Shown piece after piece: positions 8,896 through 17,473 of a DNA stretch of 64,000 nt (position 1 is its first letter; each line of letters begins with the position of its first letter). The stretch covers positions 38,858 to 102,857 of the forward strand of contig DUEZ01000069.1 in the NCBI GenBank assembly GCA_011174825.1, written 5' to 3'. Position numbers and translations under genes: made by a program. The stretch comes from Anaerolineae bacterium. Its GTDB lineage: Bacteria > Chloroflexota > Anaerolineae > Anaerolineales > E44-bin32. The notes under the pieces are model-generated. The model did no database searches. It was not told the origin of the DNA and saw only the letters and a program-made list of their open reading frames with translations.

Positions 8896-9706
8896 TCCAT
8901 GATCTTGGGATCGGAACAATAACATACCTGCCTGGTTCTAATCTTTACCTAATGGTTCCACATGGCTACGACCACCATTTGTTGATGAAGCACACAACTT
9001 ATGTGCTCCCTTCGATCCTTCGAGATGCTCTCCTCGACAAGCTAAGGTCAAGCATGACAGGTAGGACCATCCAGACTCTGGGTTATCGACTTGTTGAGAT
9101 AGAACCATTTCATTCCAATAGATAAGGCTTCCATGCCGCCGTTCGTTTGGGCGTGGGAGCCCGTCAATTTATTTGTCCCTCTCCCTTTCAGGGAGAGGGC
9201 AGGGGTGAGGGTGTATTTTAACCATCAACCTACCACACCCTAACCTTCTCCCCACAGGGGAGAGGGGACCATTATCTAGAAGTAGGTCAGGCACCCACGC
9301 CCAGTCAAACGGTGGCCCTTCGGCATTTCTCAGGACATGCGTGGGAGCCGCCTCTACTAGATAGAGTAGGTCGGGCGTTGGAGCCTTCCCTCCATCTTTC
9401 ATTGCGAGGACACGACGAAGCAATCTTTTGCTTGAGGAGATTGCTTCGCCCCGGAGCCTGTCCTGAGCTTGTCGAAGGAGGGCTCGCAATGACAAGTAGA
9501 ATTGTATCGGATTGGGCATGGTATTCTACTCAGTCGGGATTGAAGTCAATATAGAGAAATGACTATTACCCCCATAACTTAAAGGAACCAAATTTTATAT
9601 TCGAACACACCGTAGAAACGGACGTGGAGATCCTCTCCGATCATTTCCCCCTCGGGCATACAACTTGCACCCTTCATAGCCAGACGATAGACAGATAAGG
9701 GAAACA
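8896..9706. repeat. 811-bp gap of mixed palindromic repeats
   Basis: No gene is supported. A perfect 10-bp-arm hairpin CCCTCTCCCT / AGGGAGAGGG lies at 9177-9199, with a second related one at about 9245-9268. At 9400-9494 a unit starts CATTGCGAGGA, contains GAAGCAATCT and AGATTGCTTCGCC facing each other, and ends CTCGCAATGACA. It also contains CCTGAGCTTGTCGAAGGAG, another unit seen elsewhere (39000, 47240). Short frames here are repeat translation. Confidence 0.7.
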
Positions 9707-10156
9707 ATGTTCTTTCAACAGGCATCCTTTTGGTTAAGCACGACCGCCCTTTATTTGGGATATGGTGCAGTCATGGGAATATTGCTAAAGGCGACCTTTT
9801 CCAAGCCTCATAGTCATCCCTATTGGGCATTAGCAATCACTCATGGTTTTTTCTTCTTCCTCCCCGCATCAATCCTATTGCTTGGTCACCAAGAATGGTC
9901 AGTCATTGGTCGTTACGGCTTGTTAAGTACAGGACTCATCATAATGATATTGAGCACCCTTCAGCCAAATTGGGTCCCTACGATGATTTGGCAGCGAGCG
10001 TTCGGCCAGCGCTATTTCACCGTCGTGTTGGCTCTGATCATGCTTTGGGGTATCAGCGCGATCTTTGCGACACATACTTTTACACCGATCCTCATCTCCA
10101 TCCCCGCTAGTCTTGTAGGGGCTGCATCCTGGCAAATGATTGTCCGTTCCTCCTGA
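9707..10156 (+). CDS. Hypothetical four-helix membrane protein
   Basis: A 149-residue protein with four hydrophobic segments (about residues 6-24, 38-56, 63-82 and 103-145, the last long enough for two). No family recognised. The ATG is preceded by AAGGGAAACA, a weak ribosome-binding site. It stands alone between repeat-rich gaps, followed at 90 bp by a long perfect hairpin. No charged catalytic motif is evident. Confidence 0.65.
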   Translation: MFFQQASFWLSTTALYLGYGAVMGILLKATFSKPHSHPYWALAITHGFFFFLPASILLLGHQEWSVIGRYGLLSTGLIIMILSTLQPNWVPTMIWQRAFGQRYFTVVLALIMLWGISAIFATHTFTPILISIPASLVGAASWQMIVRSS

Positions 10157-10244
10157 AGAAACCTCGTTTAAGGTACAATGAACCACCCGGTCAACGGGAT
10201 TACATTATTGAGCACATTGAAAAAAACCGCGAGGGACAGGGAAG

Positions 10245-10289
10245 GGTATATGTGGGTGTGTGGGCGTAACCCACACACCCACATATACC
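10245..10289. repeat. Perfect 20-bp-arm hairpin
   Basis: Arms at 10245-10264 and 10270-10289 are exactly complementary, with a 5-nt loop CGTAA; the inner part reads GTGGGTGTGTGGG. It lies between the small membrane protein and RNase Z. A weaker relative with TATGTGTGG / CACATA lies after trmD (62255-62295), preceded by a similar CCGCGAG. It could act as a transcript end, although no T-run follows. Confidence 0.8.
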
Positions 10290-10350
10290 GATCCCCCTCT
10301 CGCAGATGACTCTTTTTCAATGGATTCATTATTAGAAGCCAGGTTTACTC

Positions 10351-11283
10351 TTGTTCGAACTCATCTTTCTTGGCACTTCCGCCTCAGCCCCATCTGTTCA
10401 TAGGGGACTCACCTCCCAGGTGGTCAGCTATCGTCATCAACGTTTCCTTATCGACTGCGGCGAAGGAACACAGCGCCAAATCCTGCGTTCGGGAATTGGA
10501 TTCCGCCGTCTGAATCGGATCCTCATCACACACGGACATCTGGATCACATACTCGGTTTAGCTGGCTTGCTATCAACGTTCGCTCGTTGGGAAGCGATTG
10601 ACGATCTGGAGATTTGGGCTGGTGAATGGGCAACTGAACGCATCAAGGATTTGTTGTTCGGCGTGGTATTACGCGGCGCTCGGCCTCCGATGAAGATCCA
10701 AATGAAATCCATAGAGACCGGGGTACTCCTGGAAGAGAACGGTATGCGTCTCTCTGCTTTTCCGGTTTCGCATCGAGGTCCAGGCTGTTTCGGTTTCGTC
10801 TTTGATGAGCTGCCTCACCGACCATTTCTCCCTGATCGTGCTGACGAGCTTGGCATTCCTGCTGGTCCTATCCGCGGTGATTTAGTAAGGGGTAAAAGCA
10901 TTACGCTACCTGATGGTCGCGTCGTGACACCTGATGAGGTGCTCGGGGCTCCTCGACGCGGTGCACGTCTGGTTCATGTTGGTGATTGCGGCCGGGTGGA
11001 TAACTTGGTTGAGGCCTGCCACGAGGCGGATGGATTGGTTATCGAAGCAACCTACTTAGAATCCGAGGCGGACCTGGCTCGCAAATTTGGCCACCTCACC
11101 GCACGTCAAGCCGCTGAACTCGCCCAGCAAGCGATGGTAGGACACCTCTACCTGACCCATATCTCACGCCGCTATAGGGTCAATGAGGTTTTCGAAGAAG
11201 CGAGCGCCATTTATCCCCACGTCACGGTGGTGAGAGATTTCGACCAATTTAACATTCGTCGTCCAAAGCATGAGGGTGAATAG
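10351..11283 (+). CDS. rnz: Ribonuclease Z
   Basis: A 310-residue metallo-beta-lactamase-fold endonuclease that trims the 3' end of tRNA precursors. The zinc motif HGHLDH is at 61-66, preceded by FLGTSASAP and DCGEGTQRQ. The later GDCGR, ATYL and HLTARQAAELA segments, and THISRRY near the end, match the family. Length is typical of the short form. The start is a TTG, supported because the FELIFLGTS that follows is where the family begins; only a weak AGG lies upstream. Confidence 0.96.
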   Translation: MFELIFLGTSASAPSVHRGLTSQVVSYRHQRFLIDCGEGTQRQILRSGIGFRRLNRILITHGHLDHILGLAGLLSTFARWEAIDDLEIWAGEWATERIKDLLFGVVLRGARPPMKIQMKSIETGVLLEENGMRLSAFPVSHRGPGCFGFVFDELPHRPFLPDRADELGIPAGPIRGDLVRGKSITLPDGRVVTPDEVLGAPRRGARLVHVGDCGRVDNLVEACHEADGLVIEATYLESEADLARKFGHLTARQAAELAQQAMVGHLYLTHISRRYRVNEVFEEASAIYPHVTVVRDFDQFNIRRPKHEGE

Positions 11284-11403
11284 ACTTGAGCACTCTTGCA
11301 CTAGATGAACACATAGATTTGATTCGGCATTGACCTACCAATTGACTATCGATAGAATCCATGAGTACGCTGAAAATAACAGCCGCGAGAAGCAGGGAGA
11401 GGT

Positions 11404-11628
11404 ATGCCAATTTATGAGTACATTTGCCTGGATTGTGAGACGAAATTTGACGCTTTGCGATCGATGAGCGACGCGGATGCTCCTATTCTTTGTAGCAACT
11501 GCGAGAGCGCCCACACCTCGCGTACGATCTCGCTCTTCGCTGCGCACAGCGATGGGCGTGTCGTTGCTGGAGATGGGAATACATGCAATACATGCAGTAC
11601 CCACAATTGCTCCTCTTGCGGGATATAG
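11404..11628 (+). CDS. FmdB-family zinc-ribbon protein
   Basis: A 74-residue protein beginning MPIYEYICLDCETKF with a second Cys pair (CSNC), the zinc ribbon of the FmdB/CxxC family. The C-terminus adds a Cys-rich tail (CNTCSTHNCSSCG) common in this group. Members are assumed to be regulators, but roles are poorly known. GGGAGAGG precedes the ATG, and a terminator-like stem follows. Confidence 0.88.
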   Translation: MPIYEYICLDCETKFDALRSMSDADAPILCSNCESAHTSRTISLFAAHSDGRVVAGDGNTCNTCSTHNCSSCGI

Positions 11629-11658
11629 AAAAAAGTAGCCTCGAACCTGATGTAGGCG

Positions 11659-11676
11659 GCGCCGGTGTACCGGCGC
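11659..11676 (+). terminator. Probable terminator after the FmdB gene
   Basis: GCGCCGG-TGTA-CCGGCGC stem (perfect 7 bp), followed by TGTTTCATTTCT. Confidence 0.55.
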
Positions 11677-11767
11677 TGTTTCATTTCTGGTTCCTACGTG
11701 GATTATGATATAGGGCAGAGGTTGTGGATTAGTGATTGAAAAGTGAAGATAAGTAAGGTTTAGCCAC

Positions 11768-12481
11768 ATGGAAGAGAAATATAGAATCCTTGAGGATTTG
11801 CTTTATTTTGTTCCCAAACCCATCCTTACACTCGCTAAGAAGCATATGCTTTTTGATCTTATTCTAGATGGACAGATACAGGATTCAGCGTCTCTTTATG
11901 AACACGTGCCTGAATGGATGTTGGCTTTTCAGGACGCCGATTACAGCGAGCTAGCCATGAGCATGCTCCCGATATTACAACCGGGGACAGTTGTTGAGAT
12001 TGGCTGTGGTCAAGGTGATCTCATGCGAAGATTAGCAAGCCTCGGCGTTAAACCCGTTTACGGGATTGATCGAAGCCTTGGTATGGTGAAAGCAGCACGA
12101 AAGAAGCTAGATGAGTTCAAAGAGGTCGAGGTTTTCCATAGCAGAGTTGAGGATTTTAATTTTTCACCATTGGGTTCTCTCGCGAATGTGATCATGAACA
12201 ATTTCTGGGGCTTGCTTCCCACAAATGCATCCTTTGAATTGTTGTGCAGGCTTAAGGAACACATGGAACCAAACGGCAAAATTGCCATTGGGGATTGTAG
12301 GGAAAAGATCAAATCTGATTATGTGGTCGAAGCAGAACGGAGAGCTGCCGAAGAGATGAACTTTATCATTTCTTATCCACTATTCATGGATTTTGAAAAG
12401 TGTGGTTATCACTCAGAATGTGTCTCCCTTGCTGGTGGCGAGTTTATTGTCCTGACTCTACCAAGATCTACAGAGGGATAA
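11768..12481 (+). CDS. Class I SAM-dependent methyltransferase
   Basis: A 237-residue protein with the SAM-binding motif VVEIGCGQGDL at about 75-85, then YGIDRSLGMVKAARKKL as motif II and a NVIMNNFWGLLP segment in the motif IV position. The first 55 residues are helical and may form a lid. The substrate is not evident. It converges with the isoprenoid-synthase-like fusion on the other strand 48 bp away. A single AAGG lies 9 nt before the ATG. A link to small-molecule tailoring is possible from context only. Confidence 0.8.
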   Translation: MEEKYRILEDLLYFVPKPILTLAKKHMLFDLILDGQIQDSASLYEHVPEWMLAFQDADYSELAMSMLPILQPGTVVEIGCGQGDLMRRLASLGVKPVYGIDRSLGMVKAARKKLDEFKEVEVFHSRVEDFNFSPLGSLANVIMNNFWGLLPTNASFELLCRLKEHMEPNGKIAIGDCREKIKSDYVVEAERRAAEEMNFIISYPLFMDFEKCGYHSECVSLAGGEFIVLTLPRSTEG

Positions 12482-12529
12482 ATCATATCGCACGTTCCTA
12501 ACTCCTTCGATACGGACTCATCTAGGAAA

Positions 12530-14512
12530 TTACGAACCCCCACTCTTATAGGACATCCATTTTGCGATAGCCGAAAGGATGGTCGCGGTGGAATATACAC
12601 CGCTCACATCAGCATAGCAGATTTCATCATCAGGGGCGTTCCAGGGTTGATGAACGCCGGGCTTTGGTTGACGAAGGACAGGCGCTCGTAGCCAGGAACC
12701 ATCTTCAAGCTGGTTTCGAAGAAGGTGTTGAGCAACTTGTTCAGCGATATCTATGCGCCCTATGTTCATCGAGCATTCAAGCAGATGGGCCGCGTCTAGA
12801 TCTGTTGTCCACTCAGCGTTTAATTCCCTGCCCGCATGCCAGTGGATAGAGGACAATGGTTCTTTTATCGAAATCGCTGCATTCACCCAGGCAGACGCTG
12901 TATACCAACGCAGTTTCCACCAAAACGACGGCCACGTTCCATCGCTCAAACGGTCAGTATCCATTCTGCGCATGGCCCGGTTGATAGCGTCCGCTACTCG
13001 TGGATCGGTTGAATACGGAGCCAAGGCACGAACAACAATAGGGGTCACATCGGGATGCGAGACAAGCCAATTTTGAGGCATTGATCTGCTTCGAAAAGGT
13101 GTATAGGTAGCGAAACCGCCGTCTGAGTATTGGAAGGACAAGAGTGCATCGATCGTGGAAGTAGGCGGCTTACTCCCAGTAGCATTGAGCATTAAGAGCG
13201 CGTGCGCGGTCGAATCCGCATCTACGGGGGCAGAATCGTTATATCCCCATCCATGATGCCATTTAACATACAAGAATTTCGCCGCAGCTTCGAGGGCGTC
13301 ACCCAATGAATCGTTTGACCATAGCTCAGGCAGGGTCGCCAACTTTAAACCCACATGGGCAGTCACCCAAGCATCCGAGGCGCCTACCGTTGGGAGATCA
13401 AAATCAACCCACGATCCATCGTCAGACTGCGATGTAAGCACCGCCTCGAGGGCAGATCGCACAGCCTCATCAAGAACAGCATCCATCCGAGGAACACGAG
13501 TTGAGGATTTCTTCGGTTCTGCTGATAGGTTGATGCTCCGATGGGTCGCCTGTTTAGGTGCAAAGTGTCGCAATTCTCTTGTCAAATGACGTGCGATGGC
13601 GACCTCTCGATGTTTATCCGCCAGGGTCCGCTTATCGTGCACATGATCGGTCCAAGTAGGACAAAAAACGTCGTGCATCAGTTCGATGGCCCGATCATGC
13701 CAATACATTGCCTCTCGCCAATGATCAACATCGATCCATTGATCGTTGATGCGTTGTTGAAGCTCTTCGATGGATGGCCGCTCTCCAGCAACCCAGTCAT
13801 CAACAGGAACGAGGCAGGCGAGGAAATAGGTCAGATGACCCACCTCGACATCAGATTCCCAGTCCTGAACATCGTCGATCAATTGCGAGGCGACAGCCAA
13901 GTTCTTTAACGATTTCTCAACGGGTCTCAAGACATCCTGCTGACCTGAAGCCTCCGCCATTGCCGCGATGGTCATGACACCAGGGCAGACTTTCCCCTGC
14001 GCCATGACGATCATGTTCTCTCGAGTAAATACTTCCGGCTTAGTTCGTGCTTCAACCTCAGCCGCTAGGCCGCTTAGATGCTCAGCATTCAAACGTTCAA
14101 AGTGCGCCCAGAACTCCGATGTCCGAGGAAAGTTGTCCTGAAGGGTCGATACGCCACGGTCATAAAGCGCCTTATATAGCAGAGCCGTCGCTCCGGATTC
14201 AACTAAATGACCGTCGACGAGATGATCTAAAACGATCGAGGAGAGATAGAGCACCGCTCCAGCCCCGGCAAGCTGTAGAAAGGTATCATCTTCCAAGCAA
14301 CTGAACGTTTCCCAGAAAAGCCAAGGCGAAGCAGCCGGATCCCGGGATGAGTATAAATCTGTCTCGGGTTGAAAATCCCTGAAAGCCCTCTTTGATCGAG
14401 CCAGATCCTTCAATGGCTGCGGTAGTTGAAGGAATAACTCGGCCAATCGTGATTGATGAATCGAAAGGAGACAATCCGCCCTACTACCTTCAGGCGGCTC
14501 TATAGATGACAA
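12530..14512 (-). CDS. Class I isoprenoid-synthase-like domain fused to a squalene-cyclase-like repeat domain
   Basis: A 660-residue two-part protein. Residues 1 to about 330 look like an all-helical isoprenoid synthase: a first Asp motif D96-HLV-D100 and a second DDVQDWESD (213-221) in the context QLIDDVQD, the usual places for magnesium-diphosphate binding. Residues about 345-655 carry repeats of the prenyltransferase/squalene-oxidase type: QSDDGSW (362), QYSDGGF (461), DRLSDGTW (520) and QLEDGSW (601). DADSTA at 431-436 resembles the class II cyclase acid motif DxDDTA. The start is TTG with AGGTGA 6 nt upstream. It may join or cyclise a prenyl diphosphate; whether either site is active is not known. 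The C-terminal part is shorter than normal class II cyclases. Confidence 0.78.
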   Translation of the reverse strand: MSSIEPPEGSRADCLLSIHQSRLAELFLQLPQPLKDLARSKRAFRDFQPETDLYSSRDPAASPWLFWETFSCLEDDTFLQLAGAGAVLYLSSIVLDHLVDGHLVESGATALLYKALYDRGVSTLQDNFPRTSEFWAHFERLNAEHLSGLAAEVEARTKPEVFTRENMIVMAQGKVCPGVMTIAAMAEASGQQDVLRPVEKSLKNLAVASQLIDDVQDWESDVEVGHLTYFLACLVPVDDWVAGERPSIEELQQRINDQWIDVDHWREAMYWHDRAIELMHDVFCPTWTDHVHDKRTLADKHREVAIARHLTRELRHFAPKQATHRSINLSAEPKKSSTRVPRMDAVLDEAVRSALEAVLTSQSDDGSWVDFDLPTVGASDAWVTAHVGLKLATLPELWSNDSLGDALEAAAKFLYVKWHHGWGYNDSAPVDADSTAHALLMLNATGSKPPTSTIDALLSFQYSDGGFATYTPFRSRSMPQNWLVSHPDVTPIVVRALAPYSTDPRVADAINRAMRRMDTDRLSDGTWPSFWWKLRWYTASAWVNAAISIKEPLSSIHWHAGRELNAEWTTDLDAAHLLECSMNIGRIDIAEQVAQHLLRNQLEDGSWLRAPVLRQPKPGVHQPWNAPDDEICYADVSGVYSTATILSAIAKWMSYKSGGS

Positions 14513-14564
14513 TTGATTTCACCTATTCAATGCATCGAAAAAAATCCCTCGAAGAGTAGGAATA

Positions 14565-14802
14565 GGAGCCTGTCTCAAAAGCCATGCCCGTGGACAGCGA
14601 GAATACCCTACATCACGTGATGTCATTGCGAGGAGCCCTTCGGCGGAGTTTATCCCGAGCAAAGTCGAGGGGCTCAGGACCTTCGGCTCCGCGACGAAGC
14701 AATCTCCAAACTACAACAGGAAGATTGCTTCGCCTTCGGCTCGCAATCGATGCTGCAGGCGCTACACTGCCCTGCTTGGTTACCACTTTTAAGACAGTCC
14801 CT
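14565..14802. mobile_element. MITE-like element with terminal inverted repeats, copy 1
   Basis: The ends CTGTCTCAAAAG (14570-14581) and CTTTTAAGACAG (14786-14797) are inverted repeats with one mismatch. Inside lies a CATTGCGAGGAGC ... GAAGCAATCT / AGATTGCTTCGCC ... CTCGCAAT palindromic unit (14622-14748). It is about 238 bp with no coding capacity. The first 65 bp match the sequence at 63259-63324 closely, so it is a dispersed element, perhaps moved by a transposase acting in trans. Confidence 0.7.
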
Positions 14803-14878
14803 GTTCCTCCTCCCGCAGTTGATCTTTTTTCAGTGGAGGCACCTAATGGATCGAGGGATATATTAAAATCGATAACTA

Positions 14879-15097
14879 TTAGCCCCAAAACCCTGGGGCA
14901 AGTGATTTGGCGGATATAGCATCCAGGGCGGATAAAAAGTCTTCCATTTCTTCCGCATTCAGATCAACTTTCTCGAGGACCTCCTGTCTGACTTCTGGTC
15001 TATCACTCTTTAGCATCTCCCGAAGTTCTTCGTCCTCTTTCAGCAAGGCGATAAGCTTTTCTGCCTTCTTCAGCGTGCTTAATTCCCTACTCTCCAT
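14879..15097 (-). CDS. Small leader-peptide-like protein
   Basis: A 72-residue highly charged helical protein. The pattern KLIALLKEDEELREMLKSD, then VDLNAEEMEDFLSAL, resembles the helical leader region of Nif11/NHLP-type RiPP precursors (hydrophobic helix, then an acidic LT-EE helix), followed by a short tail SAKSLAPGFWG. There is no Gly-Gly cleavage site and no Cys. A strong GGAGG stands 9 nt before the ATG, so it is very likely translated. It lies 70 bp after the SARP-type regulator on the same strand. No RiPP-modifying enzyme is seen nearby, so the assignment is tentative; it may simply be a small regulatory protein. Confidence 0.68.
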   Translation of the reverse strand: MESRELSTLKKAEKLIALLKEDEELREMLKSDRPEVRQEVLEKVDLNAEEMEDFLSALDAISAKSLAPGFWG

Positions 15098-15167
15098 GTT
15101 CTTAACCCTCCTTAATATCGTGCATCCATTCTAGATGACTTTGTGAGAGATCATTGCCTTGTTGCCT

Positions 15168-17138
15168 TCACTTACTGTTCTTGTTTTCGCGAAGCGACCA
15201 TCCCAAACCTAAAGCAAGCATAATGGGAAAAAGAGCTCGGAAAATATAGTAACGAATATCAAGTTCACGGTAACAAAAATACATCTGGAGGGTGGTCGCG
15301 AATCCGATAACCGCTGCTACCCATAAGAATCGCGTAAGTAATCCTCGATACGACAGATGCGTACCCAACTGAGGGATCATAAATGAGAACATGGCTCCAA
15401 GCACCACGCCGTAAAGGAGGTAAACCGGGATATAAACCACCGGCGGTGTAGGTAGGTCGTAAAGTCTTAATGATGTGAACAGAATAAGATATCCCGAAAA
15501 GACAAATCCCGCGAGTATCCCTAAGTAAATCCGCCTCCTTCCCCTGCGCTGATCATCCCATATGATGTCCGCTAATCCCACTGCCAGGCTTGACGCGGCC
15601 CCTTGTACGCCTCCTATGACCAGCAATGTAAACGCTCCCAAGAGTATCCAGGGGGCAATTGGGACGACCTCCACACTGGTACGGAACGCCTCTGGTGAAG
15701 TGATTGAAATGAAGAAGGGTGCCGTCGTCCCTATTAGGGCCGAACATATGGCCGCCCCACGTAAGCCAAGTATCACCTGCCTTCGAATGGAATCCCGATG
15801 AAACTGCCAGCGGCGTTTAACATAACCAAGGAAAACAGGAAGCTTAGGGTAGGGACCAATATCCTCAGGAAGCCCAATCTCGTCAGCTACCGCTGCAAGT
15901 GCTGCCAACGCCGTATCCTCTCCGGGTTTATTTAGGCCATCCAAGAGGATTTCCACGACTTTCCTCTGCCGTCCCTTACGAGCGACAGCCACCGCAGCCT
16001 CGGATCGAATCGCGGGGGAATCATCACCCTCGACGATTTGTAGCAAAGCCTCCTCCGCCTCCCGACTCTTCAAGTCAGCCAATTCCTCCACGATCCTCAT
16101 TCTCGTGCTGGGTTTTGGATATCCTTCAAGCACAGCATTTAATGCAGCAACTGCCACTTGCGGCGAACTGGTCCTCTTAATCCAGGGTTTTACATCCACC
16201 TCGTGATGTAATGCGCTTCGAATAAGCAATGAAGCATCCTCGGGCTCGTAGGGCTCATCGGTTCTCGCTGCATGGACCATCGCTAGACTAGCCAACTCGA
16301 GGGTCTCGACACCCCTTTCTCGCCACTGTTTGAGGAGCATCTGAATCGCGGTCGCCGAGGAGATCTCCCGCTCTACGTAAGTTTGTCTAACCGTTTTAGG
16401 ATCTCCCCCCTTGGCAAGCCATTCATACATCGACCGCGTTTGCTCTGAAGGCTCAACACCTAGCTCCTCTTGTAAGGCATCGCAACAGCGTATATACACT
16501 GCAGCTAGACCTGAGGAATCTCCGAGAGCACCATACGCGGCCATCAAGGCACGGAAAGCAGGTTCCGGCACGTGTCCCAGCGCGATCCACCGCTCGCCCC
16601 ATTCAAGGACTTCCAGCCAAGATCCTTTCTCCATTAACAGATCCAGTAATCGCTGGATCACATGTTCGAACGCGGATCGTAACCGCTCTCTTTCGAGGAC
16701 GACCCAGCTCTCATAGAAACCCGGCAGAAGATCACCGCCATACACGGAGACCGCTTTGATTAATGCATCCAATGTCTCCGTTTTTATCCTCTCACCTTCT
16801 AGACAATAGACATCAAACTCGCAATCCTCGAGGACTTTGAAAGCAATCGTAACTTTGTCGGCAACAAAATACTCTTCTCCGATCGCCTTTCGCAGTCGCC
16901 ATAACGCATGGCGTAGATTGCTACGGGCGTTGGTCTCTTCCGACTCTGGCCAAAGCAATCCTGCTAGTTTTTCTCTACGATGTTTCGTTTCTGGGTTTAG
17001 AGCGAGGTAAGCCAGGAGCGACTGTGCTGGACGTGAGGGAATCTCGACGGGCTGTCCATTCAAACGGACATCGAATTCCCCGAGTAAGCGGATTTCTAAC
17101 ATCCTCTTGTCAACCGTTGATCTTTGCGTGGAGCTCAA
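15168..17138 (-). CDS. Membrane-integrated BTAD/SARP-type regulator with HEAT repeats
   Basis: About 650 residues. The N-terminus (LEIRLLGEFDVRLNGQPVEI) and REKLAGLLWPESEETNARSNL form the winged-helix DNA-binding part, followed by a BTAD helical domain (DVYCLEGERIKTETLDALIK onward). Residues about 330-440 contain HEAT-like repeats (AEEALLQIVEGDDSPAIRSE). The last 200 residues hold about six membrane segments. Such regulators are normally soluble; here the DNA-binding part would be tethered to the membrane, as in CadC/ToxR. Start: TTG at 17138; an ATG at 17102 begins right at the domain and is an alternative. Ligand unknown. Confidence 0.85.
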   Translation of the reverse strand: MSSTQRSTVDKRMLEIRLLGEFDVRLNGQPVEIPSRPAQSLLAYLALNPETKHRREKLAGLLWPESEETNARSNLRHALWRLRKAIGEEYFVADKVTIAFKVLEDCEFDVYCLEGERIKTETLDALIKAVSVYGGDLLPGFYESWVVLERERLRSAFEHVIQRLLDLLMEKGSWLEVLEWGERWIALGHVPEPAFRALMAAYGALGDSSGLAAVYIRCCDALQEELGVEPSEQTRSMYEWLAKGGDPKTVRQTYVEREISSATAIQMLLKQWRERGVETLELASLAMVHAARTDEPYEPEDASLLIRSALHHEVDVKPWIKRTSSPQVAVAALNAVLEGYPKPSTRMRIVEELADLKSREAEEALLQIVEGDDSPAIRSEAAVAVARKGRQRKVVEILLDGLNKPGEDTALAALAAVADEIGLPEDIGPYPKLPVFLGYVKRRWQFHRDSIRRQVILGLRGAAICSALIGTTAPFFISITSPEAFRTSVEVVPIAPWILLGAFTLLVIGGVQGAASSLAVGLADIIWDDQRRGRRRIYLGILAGFVFSGYLILFTSLRLYDLPTPPVVYIPVYLLYGVVLGAMFSFMIPQLGTHLSYRGLLTRFLWVAAVIGFATTLQMYFCYRELDIRYYIFRALFPIMLALGLGWSLRENKNSK

Positions 17139-17186
17139 TGAGAAGTACCACGCTTACGCAAACGATAAACGAAACAGGTATTCATG

Positions 17187-17215
17187 AGTATAGCATCAGA
17201 AGGACCCAACGTCAT
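17187..17215 (-). promoter_or_regulatory. Predicted promoter of the SARP-type regulator
   Basis: ATGACG (17210-17215), 17-bp spacer ending TGC, then TATACT (17187-17192). The extended -10 TGn supports it. The start would lie about 40 nt before the gene. Confidence 0.5.
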
Positions 17216-17473
17216 GATGAATCACATAGCTCCATCACAATCCCACATTCATCAAACTCCCCCACAAGGTATTTAACCGCACTGAATCGTGTTTTAACCA
17301 CATTTTGGCTCGATTTTTCCCCCGATTCCGCTACTTTCCCTCAGAAAACACGCTGAATAAACGATCGCTCCCACACTGGCGGAACGCTGCATTGCTAAGC
17401 TTTAGACAAGAAAACGGGCTAACGAGCGCACAACCAGTACAAAGAACCAAAACAGAGGCCAGGGGAGGATCAG
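17216..17473. other. Gap between divergent genes
   Basis: Nothing further is recognised between the regulator promoter and the ribosome-binding site of the next plus-strand gene. AT-rich parts (17268-17345) could hold its promoter. Confidence 0.4.

Noticed and set aside
9169..9519. 116-codon minus-strand frame
   Set aside because: Lies wholly across palindromic repeats.
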